Source: Schizochytrium sp. CCTCC M209059 (taxonomy: Eukaryota > Sar > Bigyra > Thraustochytrida > Thraustochytriidae). From it: a DNA stretch of 64,000 nucleotides. Both the position numbers and the translations under genes were made by a program. Where the stretch lies: the NCBI GenBank assembly GCA_000818945.1, contig KN805402.1, positions 174,835 through 238,834 on the forward strand. The letters are read 5' to 3'. This document shows, one piece after another, positions 19,409 to 29,383 of this stretch (the first letter of the stretch is position 1; every line of letters starts with the position of its first letter). The notes below the pieces were generated by a model that was not told where the DNA came from, did not search any database, and was given only the letters and a program-made list of their open reading frames with translations.

Positions 19409-20710
19409 ATGCTGGAGCAAGGGAAGAAGCTGAGGCAGCCCAATCTGAGGTGCATTTCCGCCGCGCTCGCGGTCGTGGGCGTGCTCTCGCTCACGTGCCT
19501 GTGCTTGGTCTCGTGGACGGCGAGTGGCGTGCAGCCGACTGGCGTGCAGTTTGGCCTCAGGAGTGCGGACGTTCAGGCCTCCCTTCGATCCCCGGAAACC
19601 CAAACTTCGATTCACGTCGCAAGCAATGAGCGGGAGAGCGAACACGAGGTCACTCGAAGTGAGGAAGCGTCTCCGGGTAACGAAGCAACGCAGATGCCTG
19701 AGAAAACGCAGGCGCCCGAAGCAGCAACGCAGACGCGTCAGGAAGAGCCTCCTGCGGTCCAAGGATCGCAGCACTCGCAGAGCTCACGACGAGACTCTTG
19801 CGTAGTGTTTTTGCCGCTCGAAAAACGAGGCAAAGACGGCTTTCGCGTCGTTCACATTCCCAAAACGGCAGGCGAGCTCTTCATAAACTATGCGCGCAAG
19901 CACGTCGCGCAAGGTGAGAAAAAGGAGTGGGACGAAGACTGTCTGCTGGGCAGAACCACACGCTGGGCGTCATACGACCCCGAGGTCCACTTTGCAGCAT
20001 CCTTTTTTCGTACGCCGCGAGAGCACGTCCTCTCTCAATACTTTCAGTGTCTGCATGGGTGGGGAGGCATGTACGAGAGGGAGATTCGTCAATTTCCTCG
20101 TTCCGTGGCCAAGAATAGCCTCGAAATGGCAGAAATTCGAATGACACGTGGAATTTACCCGAGCAAGACAAGTGCTCGTGACAGTTACGACAAACTTTAC
20201 AAGCGAGCCATCGAAGGGATTGACAAGTGGCTCGACTTCTTTCTCGATGGATGGTATATTGAAAAAGGCTACTTTGGCTGCTACCACCCGCTGTCCATGC
20301 AGGTCCGTGCCATGACGTGCTACGGTCCGTGGGACTGGATGCACGGCATCTTCCAGGAAAAGTATCTCACGCCGGACGTGCCGCAAGCCATTGCGAACAT
20401 GCGTTCACTGTGGTTCGTTGGCATCAAGGAAAAGGTGCACGAGTCGCTGTGCATTTGGGAGTATCAGTACTCGCGGAAGCTTCCCGCGTATTGCGATTGC
20501 AGCAGCGGTGAGGAGCGCCCTGCATTACCAGTAATCCGACATGGTGTTCCAAAGTCTTCTCTCTCGGATCTGTCGGCTGCGCAGCTGGCCAAGATCGACA
20601 GACTCACCGAGGGTGACAAGGAGCTCTACGCGGCCACGGTGGACGAGTTCATGCTGCGACTTCGTGAAGTGGAAGCCCAGACGGGCAAACAGATCTTGTG
20701 TCCAAAGTAG
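19409..20710 (+). CDS. Golgi-type sulfotransferase 2 (tandem paralogue)
   Basis: 433 aa from the ATG at 19409; the frame extends 7 codons upstream from a TTG. A membrane anchor lies at about residues 15-36 (ISAALAVVGVLSLTCLCLVS), followed by a short Gln/Glu/Thr-rich stem. The catalytic domain has the PAPS loop VVHIPKTAGE (His149) and FFRTPREHVLSQYFQC. It uses the same chemistry as the upstream neighbour: PAPS-dependent sulfation of a glycan in the Golgi. Against gene 1 (offset 2450 bases) the DNA is identical over 230 bases (17790-18019) and about 118 bases (18110-18227). Between these tracts (18041-18105) and upstream of about 17570 the copies differ clearly. That mosaic points to gene conversion rather than simple recent duplication. 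Confidence 0.85.
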   Translation: MLEQGKKLRQPNLRCISAALAVVGVLSLTCLCLVSWTASGVQPTGVQFGLRSADVQASLRSPETQTSIHVASNERESEHEVTRSEEASPGNEATQMPEKTQAPEAATQTRQEEPPAVQGSQHSQSSRRDSCVVFLPLEKRGKDGFRVVHIPKTAGELFINYARKHVAQGEKKEWDEDCLLGRTTRWASYDPEVHFAASFFRTPREHVLSQYFQCLHGWGGMYEREIRQFPRSVAKNSLEMAEIRMTRGIYPSKTSARDSYDKLYKRAIEGIDKWLDFFLDGWYIEKGYFGCYHPLSMQVRAMTCYGPWDWMHGIFQEKYLTPDVPQAIANMRSLWFVGIKEKVHESLCIWEYQYSRKLPAYCDCSSGEERPALPVIRHGVPKSSLSDLSAAQLAKIDRLTEGDKELYAATVDEFMLRLREVEAQTGKQILCPK

Positions 20711-21287
20711 ATATATTGCGTTATTTCGATCGTTGAGGAACGGATTGTGCGCGCATAGTAAGGTAATTATTTACTGCGCTAACGCGTTCATTCGAATTTT
20801 GCGGTCCTTGTTCTTCTCTTTCATGCAGGATTGAAATCTAATTTTTGCTGTTTTTGTTGTTCTTGCGGAAAGCTTGCATACTCGAGCGTCAAATCTCCAG
20901 GAAAGGAAAAAAAAGTTTGCCAGTATGGCTTTGTCTCGCTTTGGAACGTTGTCCATTCACGTCTGCATAGGAAACAGCTTCGAGCCTCGCGTCTTGCCCC
21001 TCCGCAAACTCCTACGCAAAGAGAAACTTGCGAGCTAAGGTCGACCCTGCTCTCTCGTTACAAACGACGAAAAGACCAGACCAGAACGGATAAGGGATAC
21101 TCTTCTGTATCTAACTGTAGTTGCACCGATATACTTGTACCTGTAGCTGCGCGTCGTGGAGTAGAACGGTCACCCATCGCGCTTATCTCACCTTCGCTCC
21201 CGTGCTCTGCGCGAGTCTGCGCGTCGCCAACGTTGGCTCGGTGCGCGCACCCACACGTTCATTCTGGCAAGAGCGCCCTACCCCTCC
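20711..21287. other. Spacer; no gene seen
   Basis: AT-richer than its neighbours up to about 20900, then a GC-rich promoter-like stretch before the next ATG. The long frame 20831-21421 starts at TTG, overlaps the next gene and is not supported. Confidence 0.5.
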
Positions 21288-23297
21288 ATGGCCGGCGACG
21301 AGCTCTCACGCGAAGACTTCGTGGCGCTCCTCGTGGCGCAGCTGCGCGCCAACGAAGAGGCTGCCGTGCAGGCCGATGTCGAGGAAGCAGCAGCGGTCGC
21401 AGGCCAGAGCAGCGCCGCTGAGACGCCCGCAAAGCGCGAACAATTGGCGCAAAAGGCCTTTCGCGAACTCGGCTTCGACTTTCCACTCGTGAGCGACCGC
21501 GCGCTTGCTGCCCTGGCGGCCACGCTGCGCAGCTCGGGAAAAAGCAACACGCCTTATCCTTCGTGGCTATGGGTATCCCCGGATGTGCTCGAGGGCGTCC
21601 GCTTCTGCCTTCATGAACGCGAAAAGGACCAGGTGTCACCGGCTGCAAGAGCCGACCTCCAGCGCATCAACGTTGCACTTCGACTCGGCCTACTCGAGCG
21701 CATCGCAGACGCGTCTACGAGTCCTGCAGAGAGACGACGGCTACTGCTTGGCCCCAACGATCTTGGCGACGATGATGGAGACAACAACGATTCACAAATA
21801 CCGATACCAGCGTCCACGCACGACGCGTTAGTTCGCCGTTTTTGCGCTGCACTTCGAACGCTCTCGTACCAGCCCTTTAGCGGGCTTTCTCTTACAGAAT
21901 GGGACGATCTCTTTGTTGCTGGCTCGCTCTTTCGCCTTTTGCGATCTGTGTTGGGATTGCGAGAACGAGCTCTTTGGTTCTTCGATGCTTCCGAGCGGCA
22001 TACGACCAACGACGATGCAGAGAGCCAGAGCCAGATCGTGTCTTGGGCCACAGATGCCCAGGCTGTCTGGCCTCAGTTCCTGCTCGTCCTCCGCGATCGT
22101 CTTACGGATCAGCCACAAGCAATGCGCACGGTGCTGCCGGCTCTGTTAGAAATGGCTGATCTATGCCACGCGCACTGTCTCAAGGTCGAGACGAGCCTTG
22201 CACACGCTGATGCTGCCGCCTCACTTGGCGCGAACGGTAACCCCGTCGTCATGGGCGTCCTCAAGACGCTCGCTGCCGAAGACGCTCTCGCGACAGCAAG
22301 CCTGCAGGACAAGGCAATGCTTTGGGAAGCCTTGCATCGTCGCATCGTCCCGCACGCCATGCAGCTCTTTCAAAGCACCCTCGAACGCCCCAAGGACGAA
22401 GAGCCGCAGGCGCGAGAGCAAATGCGAGGTATTCTCGACGTTCTCGCCTTTTATGCGCTCGGAGATCCGCGCCGGGGTGCTTTTGGTGCTGCCAATGCCA
22501 TTGCTACGCTCCAAAAAGTGGGTATCATCCGCGCAGCGGCTGCTTCATGGTGCCAGGGCCATTTTGGCGCCGGCGGTGTCGACGATCCTCTCGGCTCTTT
22601 TCTTTGGACATGCGCACTGCGCTCGCCTTCGGTACTCTCGTATTTGGTCTTTGTCCCTGGATTTTGCCGAACCCTGGGCGATGGATCAGCCCTTGACCAC
22701 ACGCATGGCGAGGCCCGTCGACTAGCTTGGGCCATTCTTATTGCGTCGAGCACAGCCGAGGCTCTCTCAACACGACCTTGCTTCGACATCTCGGCCGAGA
22801 GCACGGTGTCCTGGCCCAATTCCAAAAATCAATTCGCTCAAGCTGCCCGATCCCAGATTCGTCGATTACCTGAGGATGACGTAGAATCAAAATCCGGTCT
22901 CAAACGTACGGCCGCCATAATCGACGCCCTCGACGAAAGCGCCGCGATGCTTCGCGTGCTTCACTCGAGCCCCTTTCGCGATGATCTCATTGCCTCGTTT
23001 CAGCAGGTATCGCGTCGCCTTGCCAAAGTACCACAAGCATCACCTCCCTCAGCTCAATCTTCTGCTAATCCACAACAGGACGAGGTTTCCCGGGAGGATG
23101 GCGGCATTGATGGCACCAGTAATGGAGATCTCTCTCCTGCAGAAAACGGCAATGAGCCACCACTTGCACCGGATCGTCCTGCACGGGTAGAGAACGAGGA
23201 AGCTCAGGTTCACGCGGATTCAATTGTTCGTGTGCGCTTGCTTGCTAAGCGGTTCGTATGTAAACTCCAGGGCGCAGCAGCAACCAAGGCCGATTAA
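21288..23297 (+). CDS. Alpha-helical protein of unknown function
   Basis: 669 aa, ATG at 21288, single exon. I do not recognise the family. The body (residues about 1-560) is rich in Leu/Ala with regularly spaced amphipathic segments, consistent with an armadillo/HEAT-like or other all-helical scaffold. Residues about 155-165 are an acidic Asp/Asn insert (LGDDDGDNNDS). Residues about 580-640 are a disordered Ser/Pro/Glu/Asn linker before a short basic helical end (IVRVRLLAKRFVCKLQ). There is no transmembrane segment or signal peptide. Codon bias and length make it a confident gene. Function is not assigned. Confidence 0.75.
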   Translation: MAGDELSREDFVALLVAQLRANEEAAVQADVEEAAAVAGQSSAAETPAKREQLAQKAFRELGFDFPLVSDRALAALAATLRSSGKSNTPYPSWLWVSPDVLEGVRFCLHEREKDQVSPAARADLQRINVALRLGLLERIADASTSPAERRRLLLGPNDLGDDDGDNNDSQIPIPASTHDALVRRFCAALRTLSYQPFSGLSLTEWDDLFVAGSLFRLLRSVLGLRERALWFFDASERHTTNDDAESQSQIVSWATDAQAVWPQFLLVLRDRLTDQPQAMRTVLPALLEMADLCHAHCLKVETSLAHADAAASLGANGNPVVMGVLKTLAAEDALATASLQDKAMLWEALHRRIVPHAMQLFQSTLERPKDEEPQAREQMRGILDVLAFYALGDPRRGAFGAANAIATLQKVGIIRAAAASWCQGHFGAGGVDDPLGSFLWTCALRSPSVLSYLVFVPGFCRTLGDGSALDHTHGEARRLAWAILIASSTAEALSTRPCFDISAESTVSWPNSKNQFAQAARSQIRRLPEDDVESKSGLKRTAAIIDALDESAAMLRVLHSSPFRDDLIASFQQVSRRLAKVPQASPPSAQSSANPQQDEVSREDGGIDGTSNGDLSPAENGNEPPLAPDRPARVENEEAQVHADSIVRVRLLAKRFVCKLQGAAATKAD

Positions 23298-24098
23298 GAA
23301 TTTCCGACGAAGAAAGTGTTTTGCCAGTCTCAACGTATCGCCTGAGACTAGATGAAGGAAGACTTGTCACCTCGCTTTGCTATTTTGATGAATGAGGGAA
23401 TTAACAAGTCGAGATTAGTCGAACAATCATTTCCACCAAAGAAAGGTTGGAGAAGAAGCCACCTTGGCAATTTTCGGGTCAGGTAAATTGCAACTTCCCG
23501 AGATCAGCCTTCACCACCTGTGTGGTCATCGTTCTACGGATGGACTGGCAGCGCCTTTCGCCAAGGGTGGACTGCAAATCTTCCCTATTTCCCTGTTTCC
23601 TCGTGATGCTAATATTTTAAAAACAGAAAAAAAGACAGAGTCCGTTCCGAAGTCTACTCCTACCTTGTTGATGAGAATCTGCGCGGCCCACACAGATCCA
23701 GCCTGGGTCTTTGGTTTCATTCGAAACGGTCGACTCGTTTCTCTTTGTCCCGGGCTTTACTACTAGTAGGCTAGGCTAGGGCAACTCACACGGGTTTGCG
23801 GCACCCATTTGTCTTCAACGGCTATGTCAACGCGTGTATCAGGTTTTGGTATGTAAATGAATGAGCCCGACTGCGTGGGCAGGGCCTTGGGCGAATTGCA
23901 GCTGCAGCGTGCAGTGCAGTGCAGAGCGAAGCAGAACGGAGCAAATCGCATCCCGGTAGGAGGAGAGTGGAAAGTCCAAAGAGCGAGAGCGCGAGGGACG
24001 CACGCAAAATAGTGAGCGATTACGATTGCGATTGCGAGCGCGTGCGTGCATGCGTCACGTCAATCGAAGGTTCTACAAGCAAAGCGACGTAAACAAAC
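23298..24098. other. Spacer without supported gene
   Basis: AT-richer DNA with scattered stops. The frame at 23464-23766 starts at TTG and resembles nothing known. A short gcagt pentamer run is at about 23906-23925. The right end should be the promoter of the acylated acidic protein. Confidence 0.5.
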
Positions 24099-25040
24099 AT
24101 GGGCTGCGCTAGCTCAAAGTCTGCAGCGGAAGCCTCTGGCTTAGGAGATGCTCCACCCATTTCCACGAAAGATCATCATGACGAGGAAAAGGTGCTTGTT
24201 CAAGAGCACAAGGACGAAGAACAAGAAAAGAATGAGCACAAGGATGGACGCGCGCATGACGAGTCTGGAGCTAGTAACCCAAAGGAAACAGAGGACGTTG
24301 CAGCACCAGAAGCTGCTACAGATGCTGCAGAGGTCTCGTTCGTGACTGAAGAAGCTGCAAGTCCTCGCACAAACAACGTAACTCCTGATGATCCTGCAGA
24401 GGAGACGGAGAAGTCTTCTTCGCACGAAGGTAAGGTTGCCGCTCCCGAATTTGATGCTTTGCATGAGGACGAGAAAGGCACGAGCGCCGACGGGCGTGAA
24501 GAGGAAAGCCCGTTGTCGTCGCGCTCAAACTCAAGTATAAAGTCACAAACATCGATGGTCCGGACGTCGCGCGACCCTACTACAGAACCCCAATCGCCGG
24601 AAGCCAAGGAGCCTTCTGAGAACAATGCTGCAGCATGTCAGGACATTGAGCAAAAGAGCGAGAGAGACGACGACGTTGAGCCCAACGAAGAAGTGTCTAG
24701 CAAAGATGGCGAGCGTGATGTATCCGAGTCCCTTTCTGTCAAGGAGAAGGCAGCACTCTTTGCGAGTGGAAAGTTGTCATCCCATAGTAATTCCCTCCTC
24801 GCTAACAAGACATCCGCGGTGGCCTCTTCAGATCCAGGCTGTTCTGTTCGGGCCATTGCCGCAAGGTACAGCCGTGGCGCTTCCACCATCGATGCCAATC
24901 TTGCGCAAGCGTCTACTGCAGAGCGCATGGAAGAGGTTTCTGAGGCCACGAAGAGAAGAAAGTCCTCGGTGATCATGCGACAGTATTGGCAGACCAAGGA
25001 AGAGATTGAGCGTGTGGTCGTTTCCCGTAAGGAGTTTTGA
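24099..25040 (+). CDS. Acidic disordered protein with N-terminal myristoyl/palmitoyl signal
   Basis: 313 aa, ATG at 24099. It begins MGCASSKSA, which has Gly2 and Ser6 for N-myristoylation and Cys3 for palmitoylation, so stable attachment to the plasma membrane or endomembranes is likely. Residues about 25-215 are very acidic and Ser-rich with almost no hydrophobics (repeated Glu/Asp/Lys/His), hence disordered. The C-terminal 90 residues are more ordered: VKEKAALFASGKLSS, VRAIAARYSRG, and an amphipathic end (KRRKSSVIMRQYWQTKEEIE) with an RRKSS basophilic-kinase site. The family is not recognised. It could be a membrane-anchored scaffold or kinase substrate (inference). Confidence 0.75.
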   Translation: MGCASSKSAAEASGLGDAPPISTKDHHDEEKVLVQEHKDEEQEKNEHKDGRAHDESGASNPKETEDVAAPEAATDAAEVSFVTEEAASPRTNNVTPDDPAEETEKSSSHEGKVAAPEFDALHEDEKGTSADGREEESPLSSRSNSSIKSQTSMVRTSRDPTTEPQSPEAKEPSENNAAACQDIEQKSERDDDVEPNEEVSSKDGERDVSESLSVKEKAALFASGKLSSHSNSLLANKTSAVASSDPGCSVRAIAARYSRGASTIDANLAQASTAERMEEVSEATKRRKSSVIMRQYWQTKEEIERVVVSRKEF

Positions 25041-25409
25041 TAAAAAAATGAGTACATAAAATAGGGTCACACTCAGAGATTGTTGATCCTGATGTTTGGA
25101 CCAGCAGGTGGCAAGCTGCGCCAACTCGTTTTATTTCGGTTCACTATTAGGCACGCGTCAGATTGATGTCGAGAACGCGGCGAATGTCCATGTCGAGGAC
25201 AAAGTTGTTGTTTAAACGTGGAGCGCATTGTGGCCTCGTGATGAGCATCACAAGCCTTGTATACACACCTAGATAGATCACGCTCCATTGCAGGACCAAA
25301 TCTGCGAGCTTGGGATTGTGTTTATGTATGTATACTACACACATACCGTGAGCGGACGGGATCAAACATTCTGGCAACTTTTGCCTTCTCCGGTCGCCGT
25401 CCGTTCGGG
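25041..25409. other. Spacer; no gene seen
   Basis: AT-rich in its first half. The frame of the next gene is open back to 25257 but only from a TTG codon, so 25257-25409 is treated as 5' leader. Confidence 0.45.
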
Positions 25410-25805
25410 ATGCGAGCCGACAGTGCGCGCGCAGAGGCGGAGGGGAAGGCGGGCAGTGACACCAGGATTGTCTCGGCGCAAGAGCGGCACCGCATTGAGG
25501 CCCTCTTGGCTCTTCGAGACTACGATGTCGCAGAGGAGCTCGACAGGCTTAGCACGCGCGTCGTAGAGGCGACGGGCGACCTGGCTCGGGCCGTCGGGGG
25601 CGAAGATGCTGCCTCGAGCGTGCGCGTCGCAGCTGCAAGCGAAAAGTATCACCGGAGGTGCGATCAAAAGGTGCAAAGGATGGAAGCGAGACTCTTCGGA
25701 ACCTTGCAGACACTTGAAGATGCCAAAAACCGCGCTTCGCACCTTGCTGCTGCACGTCAACAGCTCTTGGACTGCCTTCAGGATCTCCCTCGTTCGACGA
25801 ATTAA
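25410..25805 (+). CDS. Small coiled-coil protein of unknown function
   Basis: 131 aa from the first ATG at 25410. The frame is nearly all helical: RHRIEALLALRDYDVAEELD, then a Val/Ala/Glu segment, then KYHRRCDQKVQRMEARLFGT and a long amphipathic end reaching LLDCLQDLP. Heptad-like spacing suggests a coiled coil, as in small subunits of membrane-trafficking or kinetochore complexes, but I cannot name a family. It has no signal or membrane segment. Support is the clean ATG-stop frame, composition unlike random GC-rich frames, and the absence of an equally good frame opposite. Confidence 0.5.
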   Translation: MRADSARAEAEGKAGSDTRIVSAQERHRIEALLALRDYDVAEELDRLSTRVVEATGDLARAVGGEDAASSVRVAAASEKYHRRCDQKVQRMEARLFGTLQTLEDAKNRASHLAAARQQLLDCLQDLPRSTN

Positions 25806-26104
25806 CCGGCGGACGCTAGTAAGTAATCTAATTTAAAAGTAAGACCTGAACCAATAGGATTTCAAATTCGAAAGTAGAGACCTCACCAAAAAAAATCAGT
25901 TGCTTGACATTTTAGACAACTAATGCAGAGCCTTGCTTCCAGAGAAAAGAGGTCAAACGAGGGGAGACTGCATGGATTTCAATTGCCAATTGCCCAACAA
26001 GGAAATTGTTGGTCTGCCAAAAAAAACCTTTGCTCATACTCGGGGATAAAATTGCAGGAAAATATGGCGCTCGCCAGAAACGCCTGCGCGAAGCCGCTAC
26101 CTAA

Positions 26105-29100
26105 TCACGTGACTGAGGGTCCATCAGCGTTGGGATGCAGGATGATGAAAATGAAGCGAATTTTGGCCACATTGGTATCGCGACTTTTGTTTGGAACTGC
26201 ACCGACCAGATACACGCTCGATGTCTTGCGAGTGGATACCTGCACATACCAATTCTTGAAGTTGATCTCGTCACGGGCAAGTGCGCGCCGAGGCTCCACA
26301 AACATCTCGGGCGTAATGTGGAAAGTGTGCAAATGTACATACGAGTCCGATGTCTCGGCTTGAAAAGTGAACGAAACCTTGCCGGTAACGTCTTCTGGCG
26401 ACATCGCAAATGCCTTGGCCGTACCAGACGGGTAGACGCATTGCGAGACAGCGGCCCGGGCCACTGCAGGTCCCAAACCCGGAGAATTGGTAAGAAAGTA
26501 TTTCACCGCTTCCAAGCCTCGCGTCAAAACAGGAGACGGCTGATCTTTGGCTCCTGCAGCGAGACTCAAAAAGTATTCATTGCTCCTTGACCCAGGGAGA
26601 GGATGTAACGCAATGTTCCTCGCACCCCACGGCTCACGGTCCCTTCTTCTCTGCATAAGCTCCACCGCGTATCGGTATGCGCGCGGATTTAAGAGAACGA
26701 GTGGTTTGGACAGGGTGCGCCGGGAACCAGTTCTCGCATCGCTCGGAGCAACAGTAGACACACCACGGACGCTTCCTGCGGTCGAAGCGCTTGAGCTTGA
26801 ATTTGCATGAGGCCCGCGTGCGGCTACGCTCGAGTCTTCGCTAACGATCGCGCGCGTCGCCGCCTCCGCGTCCCAGATGGACCGACTCGGTTCTTCTTTG
26901 ATCACGACCTCGTCGTCGTCGTCGTCATCATCATCATCATCATCATCATCGTCAACATCGTGACCACCGTCATGACCGTTGCCGCCGCCGTCGTTCTTCA
27001 CAGTCGTTCTGTAGTTGCGCCTCGCGTCGTTGCGCAGGCCTGCGCCTTGACCTGAGCTAGAAACAGACGATGCACGATCTTTTTGAGAGTTCGAGTTCCC
27101 CAAGGCCTCTGCCTCACGCTGCGCAAGCTCTTCTGCGAAGTGGTCGACAGATTGCTGCAGTGCCTGCACTTCTGAACTTGATTTCGTTGCTACATCCTCG
27201 AGCTTGCGCATCTGCGCCCTAATTGACTTGACCTCGGACAGGGAGGACTCTCCCTTACTTGCCACCCTCTGCAGGCTCTTTTGGATCTCTGAAACAGATG
27301 TTTTCAATCTACTAACACTCTCGTCCAAGTGGTCGATTTTGCTTCTGGCCTCATCCACAAACGATTTCTGCGAAACAGAATCGTCCTGCCTTTCGCGTAC
27401 TTCTCTGATCTGAAGGTCAAACTCGCGCCGCAGCTTGAGCTCTTGCGCGATCAAAAGGGCCTTGAGCCGCTCTTCGACCTTGTTCATCTGATCTAAAGAT
27501 ATACTTTCCGAAGCGACCGAAACAGCCGCCGTCTTTGGGCTCTTTTCTGAAGCCTTTGTGGTGCTGCTTTCCTTCAATGCCTCAAGTTCTCGGCCTAATG
27601 CTTCTGATTTGAGTTTGTACCTACCTGACGAGAGCTCCAATTGCTCCACGCGAACTTGCAGGTTGCGCGTTGTGTCCTCCACGTTTCGAAGAAGCTGGTC
27701 CAAGTGCACCTTCCATGCCGTGTCACCTTGGCGCGCGACCTTGAGAAGATTTTCGACGGTTTCTCTGGGAAATGCCGCGCCCGACAAGTTCGTGCTCGAG
27801 CCCATCGAAGTGGCCGTCTCCTCACTTGGGCCCTCGGAGGCCATTGAGGAGGTCACAACAGCCTTGTCCTGCTGGGCCTTGTCTGCCTTGGGCGCCGCCT
27901 CGTTGGCAGGAGCCGTGCTTGACTCATTTGTCGTTGGTGACGCAGCGAGCGCTGGTGGAGCGGCGATACCCACCCTTGCGGTTGGAGAAGGCTTCTTTGG
28001 CGATACTTGCTCCGTCGATTTAGAAGATGTCAGATGCCTTGAGTTCGCGGATGGAGGGCGTGAGACATCATGGGGCGATCCATCGCGCCATGATACCGAA
28101 CGCTTGTTATAGTTTGATCGAGTCGGCGAACGAGAGCGAGAATGGGAGCGCGAGCGGGAGCGCCTTCGACTTCCTGATCGACTGCGGCGCACGCGAAGGT
28201 CAGTGGAGGGCGACCGGCTCCTGCTGCGTCTTCTCCGCCCATTCCACGAACCATCTGACCCGCGATACCTCTGGCTGTTTCGCGAGCCTGAGCCATATGC
28301 GTCGTCATAATAGTGATCGCGTGTTCGCCAGCGATTGGACGGTGACCGGGACCTATCTCGGTCGAAATACCGTCGACGACTGCCACGTTCGGAGTGGCTT
28401 CCTAAGCTAGTTGCGGAAGGTTCTCTCCGCAGCGAAGGCGCTGCCGATGAACTTCTACCAGCTTCTTTTGCATCGTGCTTGTCTGACATCTTCGCTGCAA
28501 GTGTAGATTTCTCTGTCGTTTGACTTTGTGGCGCTCCGCTCTGGGAATCCGCTGCCTTTGCTGCAGGCGGCCCCAAGATTGACGTCACCGTTTTGTTCGC
28601 GCCTACAGCCTGCGAAGACGATCCATTGTTTTCTGCAGCAGATGTGGACCCATTGGCGTTTGATTTCAAATTCTTGCCCTTGTCTTGCAATGTCGCCGGC
28701 GCGGGACTCGCGGACCTTTTCGCCAATTCCGCGCTTGCATTCTTGTCACTTCCCGGGGCAGAAGACTTTGCTTTACTGTTTGGTGGGGCCCATCCGGGAC
28801 CTCGTGGCATGTCATTTTGCATGGCAGACCCTGATGTCCCAGGAGCACTTGAACTGCTCGACGATCCTGCATCCCCCGTCTTGTCCTCGACGCTCTTTCC
28901 AGAAAAGGCCCGCATAAGAATATTTCCTGTCTTGTTCAGACGAGATTCACGTGTGCCATGCGCATCGCCAGCCGCAGCACCCTTTGGAGCCGAAGCGTAA
29001 GTATTCCAGTTAGTAGACGGGTTGCTGGGAACACCCCATGAGCCGGTCGCGTGACCAGGGCCGCTGCCGCTCGTACCGCTTTTCGAGATTACATCCTCCG

Positions 29101-29383
29101 GAGGCGGGGTGTACCTTTTCTCGAGAGAGGCTCGCCACGCATACTCGGGTCCACTGGACTGCGGTCCGAGGCGCGGATTCTTGGCCAGCCTTGTGCTCGA
29201 GTCGTGGGCGCCGGCGGCGTACTCCGGCTCCCAGGCCCTTTTCTGCGGAGCACGGGGTTCTGCGCCGCCGCGTCCGCGTCCACCTCGTCCGCCTCCGGCT
29301 CCGCGGCCTCTCCTGCCGCGGCCCCTGCCGCGGCCCCTGCCGCGGTCGCCGGCGCCGCTCGTGGTGGCGCCCAAGGCCTCCAT
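26105..29383 (-). CDS. Large RGG/RS-rich coiled-coil nuclear-type protein
   Basis: 1092 aa from the ATG at 29383; the frame opens further upstream only from TTG. Order of regions: an RG/RGG tract at residues about 13-35; a long Ser/Ala/Lys-rich disordered segment; an RS domain at about 345-440 with many SRSRS dipeptides; a coiled coil at about 560-770; a run of about 14 Asp at about 810-826 followed by VVIKEEP, a SUMO-like site. The C-terminal 190 residues are more globular (KPLVLLNPRAYRYAVELMQR ... ending near DGPSVT). RGG plus RS composition indicates RNA binding and nuclear-speckle association. The family is not recognised. The poly-Asp tract is encoded by a mixed GAC/GAT repeat visible at about 26905-26960. 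Confidence 0.8.
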   Translation of the reverse strand: MEALGATTSGAGDRGRGRGRGRGRRGRGAGGGRGGRGRGGAEPRAPQKRAWEPEYAAGAHDSSTRLAKNPRLGPQSSGPEYAWRASLEKRYTPPPEDVISKSGTSGSGPGHATGSWGVPSNPSTNWNTYASAPKGAAAGDAHGTRESRLNKTGNILMRAFSGKSVEDKTGDAGSSSSSSAPGTSGSAMQNDMPRGPGWAPPNSKAKSSAPGSDKNASAELAKRSASPAPATLQDKGKNLKSNANGSTSAAENNGSSSQAVGANKTVTSILGPPAAKAADSQSGAPQSQTTEKSTLAAKMSDKHDAKEAGRSSSAAPSLRREPSATSLGSHSERGSRRRYFDRDRSRSPSNRWRTRDHYYDDAYGSGSRNSQRYRGSDGSWNGRRRRSRSRSPSTDLRVRRSRSGSRRRSRSRSHSRSRSPTRSNYNKRSVSWRDGSPHDVSRPPSANSRHLTSSKSTEQVSPKKPSPTARVGIAAPPALAASPTTNESSTAPANEAAPKADKAQQDKAVVTSSMASEGPSEETATSMGSSTNLSGAAFPRETVENLLKVARQGDTAWKVHLDQLLRNVEDTTRNLQVRVEQLELSSGRYKLKSEALGRELEALKESSTTKASEKSPKTAAVSVASESISLDQMNKVEERLKALLIAQELKLRREFDLQIREVRERQDDSVSQKSFVDEARSKIDHLDESVSRLKTSVSEIQKSLQRVASKGESSLSEVKSIRAQMRKLEDVATKSSSEVQALQQSVDHFAEELAQREAEALGNSNSQKDRASSVSSSGQGAGLRNDARRNYRTTVKNDGGGNGHDGGHDVDDDDDDDDDDDDDDEVVIKEEPSRSIWDAEAATRAIVSEDSSVAARGPHANSSSSASTAGSVRGVSTVAPSDARTGSRRTLSKPLVLLNPRAYRYAVELMQRRRDREPWGARNIALHPLPGSRSNEYFLSLAAGAKDQPSPVLTRGLEAVKYFLTNSPGLGPAVARAAVSQCVYPSGTAKAFAMSPEDVTGKVSFTFQAETSDSYVHLHTFHITPEMFVEPRRALARDEINFKNWYVQVSTRKTSSVYLVGAVPNKSRDTNVAKIRFIFIILHPNADGPSVT

